DNA from: Pleodorina starrii
Lineage: Eukaryota; Chlorophyta; Chlorophyceae; Chlamydomonadales; Volvocaceae
DNA length: 64,000 nt
Direction: 5' to 3'
Assembly: GCA_030267565.1 (NCBI GenBank)
Contig: BRXU01000002.1
Span: 3,905,501-3,969,500 of the forward strand
Numbering within the stretch: position 1 is the stretch's first letter; every line of letters starts with the position of its first letter. The notes below the pieces were generated by a model. The model saw nothing but the letters and a program-made list of their open reading frames with translations, was not told where the DNA came from and searched no databases. This document shows positions 34,643 to 47,300 of the stretch, one piece after another. A program made the translations under genes and the position numbers.

Positions 34643-37600
34643 ATGGCACATGTCAACGCCGCCGCCGTGCCTCCGCAACAGCTATTGGAGGGCGCCCAGC
34701 ACCCCGACAGGGTATTAGGTCAGGATCTGATGCTGCATCCGGCCTACTGGGGCGTCTCCCAGTGCCTCTACACCGGACGGTAAGTGGGAGGGAGGCCGGG
34801 CTGAAGTTGGTGTATCGAGTAGTATATATGTAGTCGCGACTCACGGCGGCTGCCGCGAACACAGACATGTATGCCGCTCACGCAGCCAAGCAAGCCATCT
34901 TGTTAGGCCTTGTTAGTTGCTGCACGGTTGCCGGTGCAAGACCTTGATTGTTGCAAAACCTTGTCGCATTTTATTTTGCACTGAAGACAGCAGCAGGTAG
35001 GTGTATGAGTTGATTGTACGATACATTGCTGGTAGTACGTTGTTCGTCTGACGTTTTGCTTCCATCCCCCCTTGCTTCACCCCCCCCCCACCCACGCACC
35101 ATTCACACACGCACGCACACATACACATACCCAACAGTTGGGTTGTGATCGTCATGCTCCAGGGCAGCTGGCGCCACATCTGGAACTACGCGACGGCGGA
35201 GCTCGCGGCGGAGGCCTACGACGTGGTCGCACTTGCGCTCCACGCAGAGCGGGTACGTCGGCAGGGGGCAGGTAGCTTTGCAGCAGCGACGACGACCGTG
35301 GGATGGATTTGCTGGACCCCCGGGTCTATCTATCTAGGGCGCTTTTGTATCATGTGGCTTAATAACTTTCTTTGCACGCGATCGAACCGCATCCTTCCTA
35401 GCTAGGTGCGTGCATGCATAGCTGTCATCACCCATGGTTCTGCGGTGTGATGGTTGGCATGCCGCCATCTCACCCGTGCCCCACGTCGTCACAAACACCA
35501 TCTCCACCACGTCATCCCCAGCAGCAGCCCTTCGTACCTGCCCCGGATCCCGCCCCCGCCCTCCTCCACTCGCTCCTTCCCCGACCGCCAACCCCACCGA
35601 ACCGCAGGCCCTGACCAACCTGCCCCTGATCCGTTATTCGGCGTTGCTGCCGCACGTGGGTTACATCGACGTCATTGAGCTCCACGCGGCGTTGCGGCGG
35701 AACCAGGTGGGTATGGGTATGGTGGGGCCACCGCCGGCGGGATGCAACACTAACCGTTTACCCATATATAATCCGATGCTGTCACAATAATAACAGAGGC
35801 GAGGCGCCCTCAAAATTGGAGAAACCGAGGGCCGTAGTTAGTTATTTAAAGGGGGGAGGGGTGAGAGCGAGGCAGTTGGCCAGGCCGATGGATTGCAGTG
35901 GAGACATTTCGGCGGGCAGCTGTAGGGAAGCTGTACCGCCTCAGACAGCACGGCGGCCAACTTGGGGGCGAGTGAGGAAGGGAGGTTTTGGGGTGGTGCG
36001 AAAGCAAGCCCGAAGGCTCGAAACCCTGGGGGAAGTAGATACAAGGATATAAAATAGGCGAAGACTCCGTGCGTGGTCGCCTGAAGAAGGTGCGCCAACA
36101 TCAGCTAGCATAATGATGAGCAGCAGCCCGCCGTGTTCCCTCACCGACAAAAACGAGTGCATGATCAGCCGCGCTGAGATACCACAAAGGCAGTTGGGTC
36201 CTGCACGCAAACATCAGTTGTCTTGTGCTGCACGCATTGCCCGCCACCGCCAGGCAGGCCAGGCGTCACTGCGGGCTGTGAGGGTATCGCAGATAGATAC
36301 GACAGAGCAATAATGTCATTCAGGTTGTACGCACAGGGAATGCCGCCGGCGGCGGATGCGTGCGCTAGGCCACCAGCGGCAGTTGCTTGAAGTTCTAGAT
36401 CGATAGGCGGCCGTTTGCGCTGCTGTGAATGGGCGAGTGCCCACATGCTGCCTCCAATGCCTTGACGGGCAACCTAGGTTATGTGCCGGGAAAATGGAAT
36501 ATGCCGCGGCATTGTCACGTTGTGCTATGCGGCACTACTGTTCGTGGTGTGGCGTGCAGGAGGCCCTCTTACTCCGACTAGCGGCGGGCCACGCCGCCCT
36601 GCCTGATGGCCACCCGAGCACAATGGCAGTGGCCTTGGCAACATCCTGGAGCACCGTGTGGCGCCGCCGGCACGTGGCGGAGGCAGCGGACGAAGGTCAG
36701 GTGGCGGCGGATGAGGCGATGGCGCTGCACCGCGTGGAGGTGGCGGCGGCGGCGGCGATAGAGGCGGCGGTGCGACACCACGTGTCGGCGGCGACAGAGG
36801 TGGAGGCGGCGGCGGTTCAAGAACGCGTGGAGGCGCTGGTGCAGGCGATTGCGGCGGAGGTCATGGTGCAACGCCGCGAAGATGTGGCAGTGGCTGTGGA
36901 CGTGATAGCGCCACGCCGTGTGGAGGCGGCGGTGGAGGCGCTTACAGCGGCGGTGATAGCGCAAGGACAAGTGCCGGCGTTTGCGGCGGCGCTTGCGGCG
37001 GTGCAACGCCACGTGGAGGCGGTGGCGGTGGCGGTGGTGACGGAGGCGATGGCGACACGCCGCGTGGAGGCGGCGGTGGCGGCGGTGGCGGCGGAGGCGG
37101 CGGAAGTGATAGCGCAACACCGCGGGCAAGTGGACGTGATGGCAGAGGCAGCGGTGCATCACCGCATCGAGGCCGCTGTGGCTGCGTTTGGTGCGGAGTT
37201 GAGGGCGCCACGCCGTTTGGAGGCGGCGGTGGCGTCGGCTGTTGAGGAGATGGCAGCGCAACGCCGCCGGCCTGGAGTAACGGAGGCCATTGCCTCCGTA
37301 CAACTCCATAGGGAGGCGGCGGTGGCGGCAATGGTCGAGTCGGCATTGCAATGCCGCATACAGGCTGTGGTGGCGGCGGAGGCGGCAAGGGTGATGGCGC
37401 CACGTGATGTGGAGGCTGCGGTGGTGGATGTGGCGGCGTCGGTGATGGCGCAGCACCGAGTGCCGGCGGTGGCGGCGTTGGTTGCGACGGTGCAGCGTCA
37501 TGTGGAGGCAGCAGCGGAGGCGGCGGCGGCGGCGGCAGTACAGCGCCGCGTGCACACGACGGTGGCGGTGAAGTGTGTGGAGATGATTGCGGCGGCAGTG

Positions 37601-37678
37601 CAGCGCCGAGTGGAGGCGGAGCTGCTGCGGCCAGCGACACCAGATAGGACGCAGGAGCGATGGAGTGATGGGGCCTGA
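34643..37678 (+). CDS. AP2-like gene with Ala-rich repeat array, copy C
   Basis: Exons: 34643-34779 (donor GTAAGT, where A and B have GC), 35138-35252, 35608-35706 and 36560-37678, with the same phases as gene B. The AP2 part reads AYWGVSQC, RWVVIVMLQG, YATAELAAEAYDVV, then ALTNLPLIRYSALLPHVGY. Exon 4 opens EALLLRLAAGHAALPDG and carries the Ala-rich array, almost identical to that of B over its first half, and ends ERWSDGA. Beyond the stop, 37750-37915 contains HLFELLVHILTHILTKDRC and then, in another frame after a 4-nt insertion, FYETGPKFPTLGAAAASK, which matches the tail of gene B. The ancestral gene therefore probably had a further C-terminal exon that is broken differently in B and C. Expression and function are unknown. 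Confidence 0.65.
36690..37620 (+). repeat. array coding Ala-rich ~17-residue units, gene C
   Basis: Same array as 23917-24870. Differences between the two are mostly single bases that keep the frame, whereas the flanking non-coding sequence has many indels. Confidence 0.85.
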
Positions 37679-37915
37679 TGGCTGCACCGGCGGCGGCCGC
37701 AGGACGGGCCGGGACTGCCAAGGTCGCGAGCCAATGTCGCCCACGCGGCCCCCTGCTGCCCACCTGTTCGAGCTGCTGGTCCACATCCTTACCCACATCC
37801 TTACCAAGGACCGCTGTGTGTTTGTCTCTGCTGACAAGCAACATCGTCTTTTACGAGACCGGCCCCAAGTTCCCCACCCTGGGCGCCGCCGCCGCCAGCA
37901 AGCAGTACGAAGGGC

Positions 37916-39967
37916 GTCTAGCTAGCTCTGTGATGGACTGACTGGTGTGTATTGGCCTGGACTGACACGGGCGGTCGGCACGGGTTATGAATTTTGTTCG
38001 GCGCCATGGGCGCTCTATCTTCTTCGCTGCCTAACCTGCTCGCTGCAACGGTCGGTACCGTTGCTGATGTGCGTGGTTACTGGTGCATTTTAGCGGTTTC
38101 GCGACAAGGGAAAGTGGGACTGGATGGGCGGATAGGAGGCGCTAGTGCCGTTTGGATTTGGAGTGTTGACCGGGGGGGTGCTGGCTTGTGCATGTTGACC
38201 GTTGGGTGCCGGCTTGCTTGTGCATGGAGGCGACGGAGGCATGGAGCGAGGCAGCACGGGAGGGACATATATATACAGAAATGTGGACGCAGCCGCCGAA
38301 CAATCTCTCGGGCATACTGGGTTCATGACCAACAAGACACTGTATGGGCCGATTTTTGACTTGGCCGTTACCAGGGTGCATGCGCGTTTTGGGAGACGTC
38401 TGCGGGTGTGGTCATTTCACGGTGTAAACAAGTGCAGGAGATGCCATGGCCGTTGGTAGGTGCAGAGGAGCGTGCTATAACTGAGGGTTACCATGAACCC
38501 TACTGCCTGCGTGTTGCGATTGTCCCGGAGTGGCTCGCTGCCACACCTATGCTGGAGCCCTTGGTTTCTTATCGCCGGGGTTGCGAAGGCGATGGAGTGT
38601 GGCATGTTCGTTCCGAATGAGAGGAGGTGCGTGTGGAGAGTGTGTTTACGGTGTGTTGTCCTGGAGGGTAGCTTTCGGATAATGTTATACCGGTACATTG
38701 CACTCGCGCCGAACGAAGGTTTACCTCATCCTTCGATTTGACCCTGCACGCACGCACGGTCTGTGAGAGGTTTTGAGGCGCCACCCTACGCCAACTGCTT
38801 TCCGTTGCTTGTGCATCGTTAGTTCGTTGTTAGCATTGACCCATTTGTTTCGTGTTGATTGTCCTAGGTGTGTAAACCTTATCATGCTTGGTCAACGATG
38901 AGGGCATTATTGTATGTACCCGTATCGAATTGCGGAGGGAGATTCTACCGTATACATGCAGTTGGTAAGTAGGCGGAGATTGGCTGAGCAAGGCAGTGTG
39001 CAGTGGTAGTTTACTACATACGTCACGCCCGGCAGGCAGACAAAAGCAAGCGAGGCAGTCATCAGCCCCGCTAGAAGCTCAGAAGTAGGCCGACAGGTCT
39101 AGTACAATCACGCCTGATCAATAAGCTGTAGATCATCCCGTCACAATTGCACAACCGACGCACGCACGCTCTCTGACAGAGCTTCCCGCCCATCCACGCA
39201 AAGCTCGCCCTGGCTCGCCCGCGCAATGCGCGTGGTCATGCCTGCATTTAATAACCACGAACTCACAAACCGTTCCGCATCGTAAGCTGCTCGCGCGTGT
39301 CTTCATGTGCGGTTGAGGGTGCTTCGTGCCGGCCCAAGGTGCGCCTTACATGCGAGCATGTGCTGCGCCCAGCCTGCTGGCAATCCGCATTTCACCCAAA
39401 AATGCCCTTTTCGATCGCCGAGCCGCATGCCTGCCTGAACGCCTGCTCCTCGCAATAGCACGGGCCATCATGTTATGCAAGCGCGACCTTTTACAATTTA
39501 CGGCCGTCGTGCTGTCACACGCGCCGCACTGCAGATCAGGGGCAGATCCAGGCAAATCCGCCGTGATCACGGCTCGATTTAGACCGTTCAAAGTCTAACG
39601 GTTTAAATTGAGCTAGCCGTGATCAGCAAAATTCAGCAAAATAGAGCATAGCCTCGGTAGCGGGCGATATCGAAGACCACTTGTCTTCTACGGGGCGGCC
39701 TCATACATAGCGCCTGTTGGTTGGTTCGTCGCCAACTGCAGCATCAAACACAAGGGTTAGGTTCATTACTGGACGCACGGCGATGATCGGTCGGTTGACA
39801 CCCGTCTAATAATATGCTGAATATTTCATTCCCCAACTACTCGCATCCCAGTGGCACGGCGAAGCATACCAACTACTCGATTCACACTCATCTCGACAGC
39901 TAGCCATATACAATCTCGTCATCCGACCTATATGGTCGGGCGGGGATGCCATTGAAGCCCGCTGCCG
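37916..39967. other. 3' flank of gene C and intergenic sequence
   Basis: Counterpart of 25.2-27.5 kb in copy B. A fold-back at about 39563-39637 has imperfect arms around CGTT/AACG (GATCACGGCT on the left, AGCCGTGATC on the right). No gene recognised. Confidence 0.45.
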
Positions 39968-40447
39968 TCACCCCTGTTCTCGACCCCTCCGGTCGCTAAC
40001 GCAACCATCAGACCGCCTCATCACTCCATCGCTCCCGTATCCGGACTGGCGTTGCCGGCCACAGCAATCGCTCCGCCTCCACACGGTGCCGCACCGCGCC
40101 CCTCCACCATCTCTACCGCCTTCACCGCGTCCACACGGCGTTGCACCGCCACAACCACAGCCATCACAGCAGACTCCACGTGGCGTGTCGCCATTCAGCA
40201 TCTTCGCCTCCACCGCCACCACCGCATCGAAGCGACATTGCACTGCCGACTCCGCCATTGCCGCCACAGCCGCCTCCCTATGGAGTTGTACGGAGGCAAT
40301 GGCCTCCGTTACTTCAGGCAGGCGGCGTTGCGCCATCATCTCCTGCAGGGCCGACGCCACCGCCGCCTCCAAACGGCGTGGCGCCCCCACCTCTGCAGCA
40401 AACGCAGCCACAGCCGCCTCCATCTCTCTCTCTGCCGTCGCCGGCAC
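39968..40447 (-). pseudogene. fragment of the Ala-rich repeat array, inverted (copy C)
   Basis: Counterpart of 28159-28617, with units LEAAVASALQEMMAQRR and LHREAAVAAMAES before the frame degenerates. Confidence 0.65.
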
Positions 40448-40621
40448 GTGTCATCCGCTAGCTGCCGCTTCCTGACTTTGTACCGCCTCCGCCTCGTACC
40501 AGCGGCGCCACGGACGCCCTGGACCGCCGTGTGGCGCCGCCGGAACGAGGCGGAGGCGGTGTTAGGTCAGGAAGCGGCGGCGGATGGCGCGAGACACCGC
40601 GTGCCGGTATGTAGCGGCAGA

Positions 40622-41115
40622 GAGAGAGAGGGAGGCGGCGGTGCAACGCCGCATGGAGGCCGCTGTGGCTGCGTTTGGTGCAGAGTTGAGGGCGCCACGC
40701 CGTTTGGAGGCGGCGGTGGTGTCGGCCCTGCAGGAGATGATGGCGCAACGCCGCCTGCCTGAATGAAGTAACGGAGGCCATTGCCTCCGTACAACTCCAT
40801 AGGGAGGCTGCGGTGGCGGCAAGCAATGGTGGAGCGAGTCGGCAGTGGAATGCCGCATAGATAGAAGCGGTGGTGGTGGCGATGGACGCGGTGGTGAAGA
40901 TGATGGCGTCACGCGACGTGGAGGCTGCGGTGATGGCTGTGGCGGCGGCGGTGATGGCGCAGCACCGTGTGCCGGCGGTGGCGGTGTTGGTTGCGACGGT
41001 GCAGCACCTTGTGATATGAGGACAGCGGCGGCGGCTGCCGTGGAGGCGGCAATACAGCGCTGTATGGAGGCAGAGGTGGAGGTGAAGGCGGTGGAGATGG
41101 TGGAGGTGTCAGTGC
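40622..41115 (+). pseudogene. fragment of the Ala-rich repeat array, direct (copy C)
   Basis: Counterpart of 28800-29300. Reads MEAAVAAFGAELRAPRR, then a stop and frame changes through Gly-rich phases. Confidence 0.6.
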
Positions 41116-41290
41116 AACACCGCGTGGTTCTTCACGGATGCAATCGACACTGTCACCGCCGACACGCGGTGTTGCACTATCATCCCCTCCACAGCCGACG
41201 CTACCGCTGCCCCCATGCATGCGGCACGGCGCCCTCACCTCTGCAGCAACCGCCGACACAGCCGCCTGCAGGCGGCGTTGCACAGTCGAC
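41116..41290 (-). pseudogene. third fragment of the Ala-rich repeat array (copy C)
   Basis: Minus-strand QRRLQAAVSAVAAEVRAP, as at the end of the copy-B fragment; shorter here. Confidence 0.5.
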
Positions 41291-41621
41291 CGGAATATAA
41301 ACCTAACTTAGCCCCTGGTGCCCGTAATGTGGGTCGGTGTGATTGGTAGATGTTGTCGTTGGATGTTGTCGTTACTGAATACGATGCGTCGTATGCAGAA
41401 TAGTTGTTCAGGCACAATTCAGTTTTAAATTCTCTATAAGCTTCAGTAATTGTATTCACACGAGGTCGCTTCTATGTGTCAAATAGTTATACGCTCTGCC
41501 GTACACAAGCATCACCCTACATTCCCCTTGTAATCCTTGCATTCTAATAAAAGTTACCTGCTGAGCTCGGCCTTGAATCCCATCCAGCTACTTCTGGGCC
41601 CTCCATCTCCTCGGTAGTGCG

Positions 41622-42445
41622 AGGGTGTCCGCGGGCGGCAAAAATCGCTTTGGTGGACTAGGGAGGGGTCGCGACCCCCCTCCCCCCCCCATGACCCATA
41701 CCCCCCATCCCTACCCCACCCATGATTGTTGAAAATTATTTTCAGCTTTGCAGGATGTGGAATGACGTGCGTTGACTGTGGCCTTAAGCTTTTTACGACC
41801 GTTGTCAAGAAGGCAGAAATGAACGGATGGATAGGTGATAAGACAACGACTAGATTAGGAACAAAATCACATATCGGTTCGCGGCCGGGCGCTAAGCCTG
41901 CAGGAAGTCAAATGCGTACGGAACCGCGGCCTGGGTTGCCTCCGGCATCCCAAAGAGAGTGTACTGTTGTGTTGTACCGTTGCATTCGATAACAGAAGAC
42001 ATAATCATTGGGGACTGATCGATGCTTTTAGGGAACCTGGTGCACACATGGAGTACGTTTGACAAACAATGCCGGGGCCCGACACGTAGTTTACCTCAAT
42101 CATCTTCTCCGATGCCGCCATATCTTTCAACCCTAATTTTTCAACGACTAAGGCTCGTCAAGGCGCGCTGCAATTCGAGTTGACCGGAACGCATGGTGCC
42201 CCATAGTCTGCTTAAGTAACGCAGGTACTTTTCAGCTAAATAAGCGTATAACCTTGTGTGTGATAGCACAGCGTTTGCCCTTGAGTCGTGCGTTCAGAAG
42301 TCGCAAAGCACTGTGGGCCTTATGAACTTTCCTCATGGGTGATGGGGGGGAGGGGGGGTCCCTAGGCCCCACCAGCCCCCATCATTCATACCCCTGACCC
42401 CCCCCATAGTCCATAGAGGCGCCGTGGGACGGCCGCGGACACCCT
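41622..42445. mobile_element. 824-bp non-autonomous DNA transposon-like insertion
   Basis: Inverted ends AGGGTGTCCGCGG and CCGCGGACACCCT (13 bp, 15 bp including flanking CG on each side). The whole segment is missing from copy B, where GTAGTGCG runs on to TATTTGCACCGC around 29972-30005. No coding capacity is seen inside; there are G-rich and C-rich runs and a GGGGTCGCGACCCC palindrome near 41686. The target duplication is unclear (possibly just CG), so the superfamily is open. Confidence 0.7.
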
Positions 42446-43540
42446 CGTTTCTAATTGCACCGCAAGTATACCTTCATGCAATGTTAACCAGACGTGTATG
42501 TGCAGCCGATCGAGCAAAATTATCCGAATGGCAACAACGCCTCGTGTTGAAACATGCGACTACGTACGTACATGCATTACAGATAGCAGGTCGATGTACT
42601 GTCCGTGCAAGCACACAATCAACGATACCTTGCAATCCTTGTGTCAGCGTTAACGCAATGCCCTACCCGCTGCGTTGATCAGGGTTGATCTGAACTTGCT
42701 TGCGTAACGGCTCCATCCAGGGCGGGGCGACGGATGGACGGAATGCGGCGGACAGCAAGCAAGTCGCAACACATACATCTTCGTTGTAGGTTATTTGCTA
42801 GTGAGTGGCTAGAGCAATCAACGACAGTCAGGACATGCCAAGCGAGCGTATGATGAGGGTATTGTCTATATACCGATATATATACGCTAGATAGCTTTGG
42901 ATTGTCGCATTGATATGACATGTTGAGCCCAGTGCGTGCGTTGTGCCTGCCGCTAGCGTAGATGCTTCGCTTCTGGGGTCTGTTGGCACGAGAGGAATAA
43001 TGTCATCGCCAAATAACCGATCACTCTGCGACTTATGGTGCATTGTAGTGGCTCCGCATTTATGTGCGTGTTGGAGACGACGAGCGGAATTTCAGCAGGC
43101 TGCAGAGTACGGAGATGCCTGGGCCGTTCCGTTTCCCTCACGCTGTCGTACGTTTGCGTCTCCTTAGCTCCCCCTTCAAATCAGGCCATGTCGACGTTCC
43201 GTATTCCAATCCATTCACGAACGCATTTCAGTTAGGTTGCACATCCAGCCAGTGCATTTTGTTGCCACGCTGAATTTGCGTGCGTCTTCAAGACGCTTTG
43301 GCTGCTGCCGCCTCGTACCGTAGGCAACACGCAAGTGCATCGAACCGCCGGAGAACGAAGAGCGAGCCGCCGTGCGCCCCATCCAACACCTCCCGTGCGT
43401 TCTACTGGTATACGTATTAGTTCCAAAGAAGTTGATGTTCCGGTATGAGTGTGATCACTCGCCGCGCCCGTCGTCGCCATACCTTCTGACTGTTTGCATG
43501 GCCGTTGGAGGGCTTGCTCGCGGCTCTCCGCGCGGCTGAG
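42446..43540. other. right end of copy C
   Basis: Matches 29990-30985 of copy B to about 43414, then unique sequence up to the SINE target site. No gene recognised. Confidence 0.5.
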
Positions 43541-43555
43541 ATAATGTGGGTCGGC
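43541..43555. repeat. left target-site duplication of SINE copy 2
   Basis: ATAATGTGGGTCGGC, repeated exactly at 50989-51003 on the far side of the nested insertion. Confidence 0.85.
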
Positions 43556-43934
43556 GTCAGCGTAGCTCAATTGGTAGAGCACTCGCTTGGCAATTCGATG
43601 GTCATGGGTTTGATCCCATGCTTGGTCGGATTGTCAATGGGTAGATGTGGGTTCGAATCCCACCGCTGGCCCCCTGGCAGTTGGCCAGGGTGTAGAAGGT
43701 TGGATGGTGGCTCACCAACTTGCGTCGTCGGTGTGGGCAGTTGGCGACTCTTAAGTGATGTAGTTAGTCGGAGCTACTGGGCGGGACCGTACCCCTGGGA
43801 GGAGGACGCCTACCACTCAAGACGAAAGCGGTAGCTACGAGCATCCCGAGGTTCCCGAGGTGGAGCTCCGGAGCTGGAAATGGAGTCGAAGGCCAAGTTC
43901 GAAGAATGAGCGGGCTGTTCCCAGGCTACCCGGC

Positions 43935-44338
43935 TGTAGTAAGCGTCTAGGCACTTACCGTCATTGTGGACTTGCTGAAGAGAGTGACGACAAAGTCGGC
44001 GAGTCTCCGCAGAAGGCCTAGAAGCATACGTGAGATAGCGGAAGCTCTTAGGTGTCAGCAGGGTCTTGAACCCTGGCCACCGAGTAAATGTGGTTACTCA
44101 ATGACTGGCCGGAACACTACACCCGGGTGACTTATATCTCGGCTCCACCTGCCGGCTAAGATGTCTGTACGACACTGATCTATGATTGGGACCAGTGGTA
44201 GGGTCGCTTCAGGTTCGTTGAGTTAGTTGGCGCGCGATACGGTCCCGCGGCGCGCGCTCTTCGCATTATTGCGCAAATGAATTATTGTTGTTTATATTTA
44301 TTAATGTAATATTCCTAAGGGAAATGTAGCTTGCTACA
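43935..44338 (-). repeat. 3' LTR of gypsy element 2
   Basis: 404 bp with TGTAGTAAGC and GCTTGCTACA at the two ends, written on the plus strand. TA-rich sequence (TATATTTATTAATG) lies near the plus-strand right edge. Confidence 0.95.
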
Positions 44339-44354
44339 CTCTCCCCCCTCTGAA
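44339..44354 (-). promoter_or_regulatory. polypurine tract of gypsy element 2
   Basis: Read on the minus strand, CAGAGGGGGGAGAG directly precedes the 3' LTR. Confidence 0.85.
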
Positions 44355-44373
44355 GCGAACCGTCCCGGGAGCG

Positions 44374-47300
44374 TCATTTTCGCTTTTTAGCGGGTTTGCC
44401 TCCTGCGGGTTTATCTCGTGGGTGCAGTGCCTTTATTTTGAGTTTGCGCTCATACTCGTCGACTGCTTCGGAAAGTGGTTGGGATTCGCGTAGGGACGCT
44501 TCGGGCTCGTAGCTGTTGTGTCCCGAGTGGTAGCCTTCCCATTTGTAGCCTTCCCATTTGACGAGGTATTCCCGCCGTGTTTTTCCGTAGCCTTCCCAGT
44601 TGTAGCCTTCCCATTTGACGAGGTATTCCCGCCGTGTTTTTCCGCGCCCACCTCGGACCGAAACGTCGCGATGGTCGATGATCGATTCGACCATGTAGTA
44701 TGGCTCACCCTCAATCAGTAAAGGTGGTGGTGGTTGTCGGTTTCCGTCGTCCCGGTAAGGTTTCAATAGGGAGACGTGAAAGACCGGATGGAGGCGTGAG
44801 TCCGCCGGTAACTTTAGTTTTACCGCGGTTTCGCTCACTTTCTCGACAACCGTGTATGGGCCGATGTACTTAGGCATCAGCTTTTTGGTACCTGGGTTTT
44901 TGAGCGTGACATTACGCGTACTTAACAGCACTTTTTGCCCGACCTCGTAACGCACAGGTCGCCTGTGAACGTCGGCGTCCTCTTTTTGATCGTTTTGCGC
45001 AGCCAAGAGACACTGCTTTGCGCGTTTAATACGCTTTTGCATCGCTTCCTGATATTTGTCAGCGGCAGGCACCTTACTCTTAACGTGTAGGTCAACCGGC
45101 ACACGCGGTTGCTTAATACCGTTAAGGTAAAACGGGGAAACACCCGTTGAACGCTGCTTAGAGTTGTTGATAGCAAACTCGATAAGCGGCAAATGCTCGT
45201 CCCAGTCGTCTTGCGCGGGCGAGATGTAGTGCCTGAGTGTCTCTTCAAGGACGCGGTTCATCCGCTCCGTTTGTCCATCCGTTTGCGGGTGGTAGGCTGT
45301 GCTCATGTAGAGGTGGGTGCCCAATAGGCGAAATAGTTCCTTCCAAAAGTTGCTTGTAAAGCGTGTGTCCCGGTCCGACACTATGTTTTGTGGAAGGCCG
45401 TGCTGCCTGAAGACTGTAGCCACAAAAAGGCGGGCTAACTCTTCAGCTCCGACGGATGTGTGTGTGGGAGCAAAGTGCGTCATTTTGCTCAGCCGGTCCA
45501 CGAACACTACGATCGCGTCATGCCCATTGCGAGTTGTTGGTAGCTGAGTGATCAAGTCCATTGATACACTATCCCAAACCTCAGTAGGAATAGGGAGGGG
45601 CTGCAGCAATCCGCCCGGCTTTCTATTTGTGGGTTTGTTGCGCTGACAGTTGGGGCAGGACTTAACGTATTCCTTAACGTTAGCGTCTAGCCCGGGCCAC
45701 CAATAAGTTTGTGCGATCGCTTGTTTGGTGCGGTCAATGCCGCGATGGCCGGCGTAGGGAACATCATGATACTCTTTCAGGATTTCCTTACGTAAGTCAG
45801 CGTTTTCAGGCACGTATATCTGGGTCCCTCTGTACCAGAATCCGTTCTTTCGCCTGAGCTGCAGCTTTGCTACCTGTGATTTTCGTATGTTTGGGTCGCC
45901 GTCATACCCGCGTTTGATTCGGCGGCCGAGGTCGCTATCAATTAGCGAAGCCGTAAGCACATTTAGCACCATGTCGTGAACCCGACTGATGGGATCAGCG
46001 ACATTTATCCGTCCGGGGCGGTACTCCCATTTAAAGTTGAAACGCGAGAGGCGTTCCATCCATCGAGCTTGTCTACGGGAGAGCATATCGGCGCTTTTCT
46101 GGTCCTGTAGGTATACCAGCGGTTGGTGGTCGGTTACAAGTGTAACATCGGTTGCACCTTCCAAATAACAACGCCACTCTTCAAGCGCAAGGACTGTGCC
46201 CAAGCACTCCTGGTCTGTTGTTGAGTAGTTATACTCTGCTTTACTGAACTTTGAGCTCGTGTAAGCTACTGGTCGCTCGTCCTGTAAAAGTACGGCGCCG
46301 GTGCCATAAATTGAGGCGTCAGACCAGACCGTGAAAGGTTTTTCAAGCTCGGGGAGCTTAAGTACAGGTGCGTTCGTCAAGGCATGCTTCACGCCTTCGA
46401 AAGCCGCATCACACGCTTTCGTCCAATGGAAGGGCATTTTCGCACTGGTTAAGGCTGTGAGCGGGGCCACAAGGGAGGAATAACCCTGGATGAACCTCCT
46501 AAAGTAGTTGGCTAAGCCAAGGAACGCGCGTAGTTTAGGTAAGTCGGTCGGCACTGGCCATTCTTTGACGACTTTAACCTTACGCTCGTCCACTTTTAAG
46601 CCGTCTCGGCTAACTATGTGGCCCAAGAAGTGCAGTTCTCCACGGTTGAACTGACACTTAGACAGTTTTGCCTTGAATTCGTGCTTTCGTAGCAGAGCGA
46701 GCACCGTACGGAGGTGTTGCTCATGCTCGGCTGGGGTCTTACTGAAGACCAAAATGTCGTCCAAGTACACCAGCACAAATTTGCCAATGTGTTCGGCGAA
46801 AATTCGATTCATCACCGCTTGGAACGTTGCAGGGGCGTTGGTGAGGCCAAAGCAAAGGACCTTGAATTGAAATTGGCCCATTCCCGGAGCTATAAAGGCC
46901 GTCTTTTCCACATCCTCTGGGGAAATGCGGATTTGGTTGTACCCCTGTTGTAGGTCCAGGGAACTGAAAATGTTCGCACCCTGAAGCTGGTCGAAGAGGT
47001 CTGTAATATTGGGCATTGGGTACCGCCGTTTAATTGTTTGTTTGTTGAGGGCACGGTAATCAAGGACCATACGAAGACCTTGTCCGTTAGCCTTTTCAAC
47101 AAAAATCACCGGAGCGCCGTAAGGCGACGTAGAGGGTTCAATGTAGCCTTTCTGTAGCAACTCAGTGACTTGCTTGCGTACTTCCTGTTGCTCAAGTTGC
47201 GTCAGGCGGTACGTTCGCTTGGCTGGCGGTACGGCCCCGTCCACCAACGGTATGGCGTGACCTACTTCGCGAAATGGCGGAAGCCCTTTTAATTCTGCGA

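Larger units (their letters stand above)
32263..43414. repeat. segmental duplication, copy C
   Basis: Same left end as copy B (CTAGCTAG then CGACACCG) and co-linear to about CCTCCCGTGCGTTCTACTGG near 43414. Contains a terminal-inverted-repeat element absent from copy B and lacks the copy-B SINE. Confidence 0.85.

Noticed and set aside
43556..43630. Functional tRNA-Ala gene
   Set aside because: Degenerate stems; target duplications and tail show it is a SINE head.
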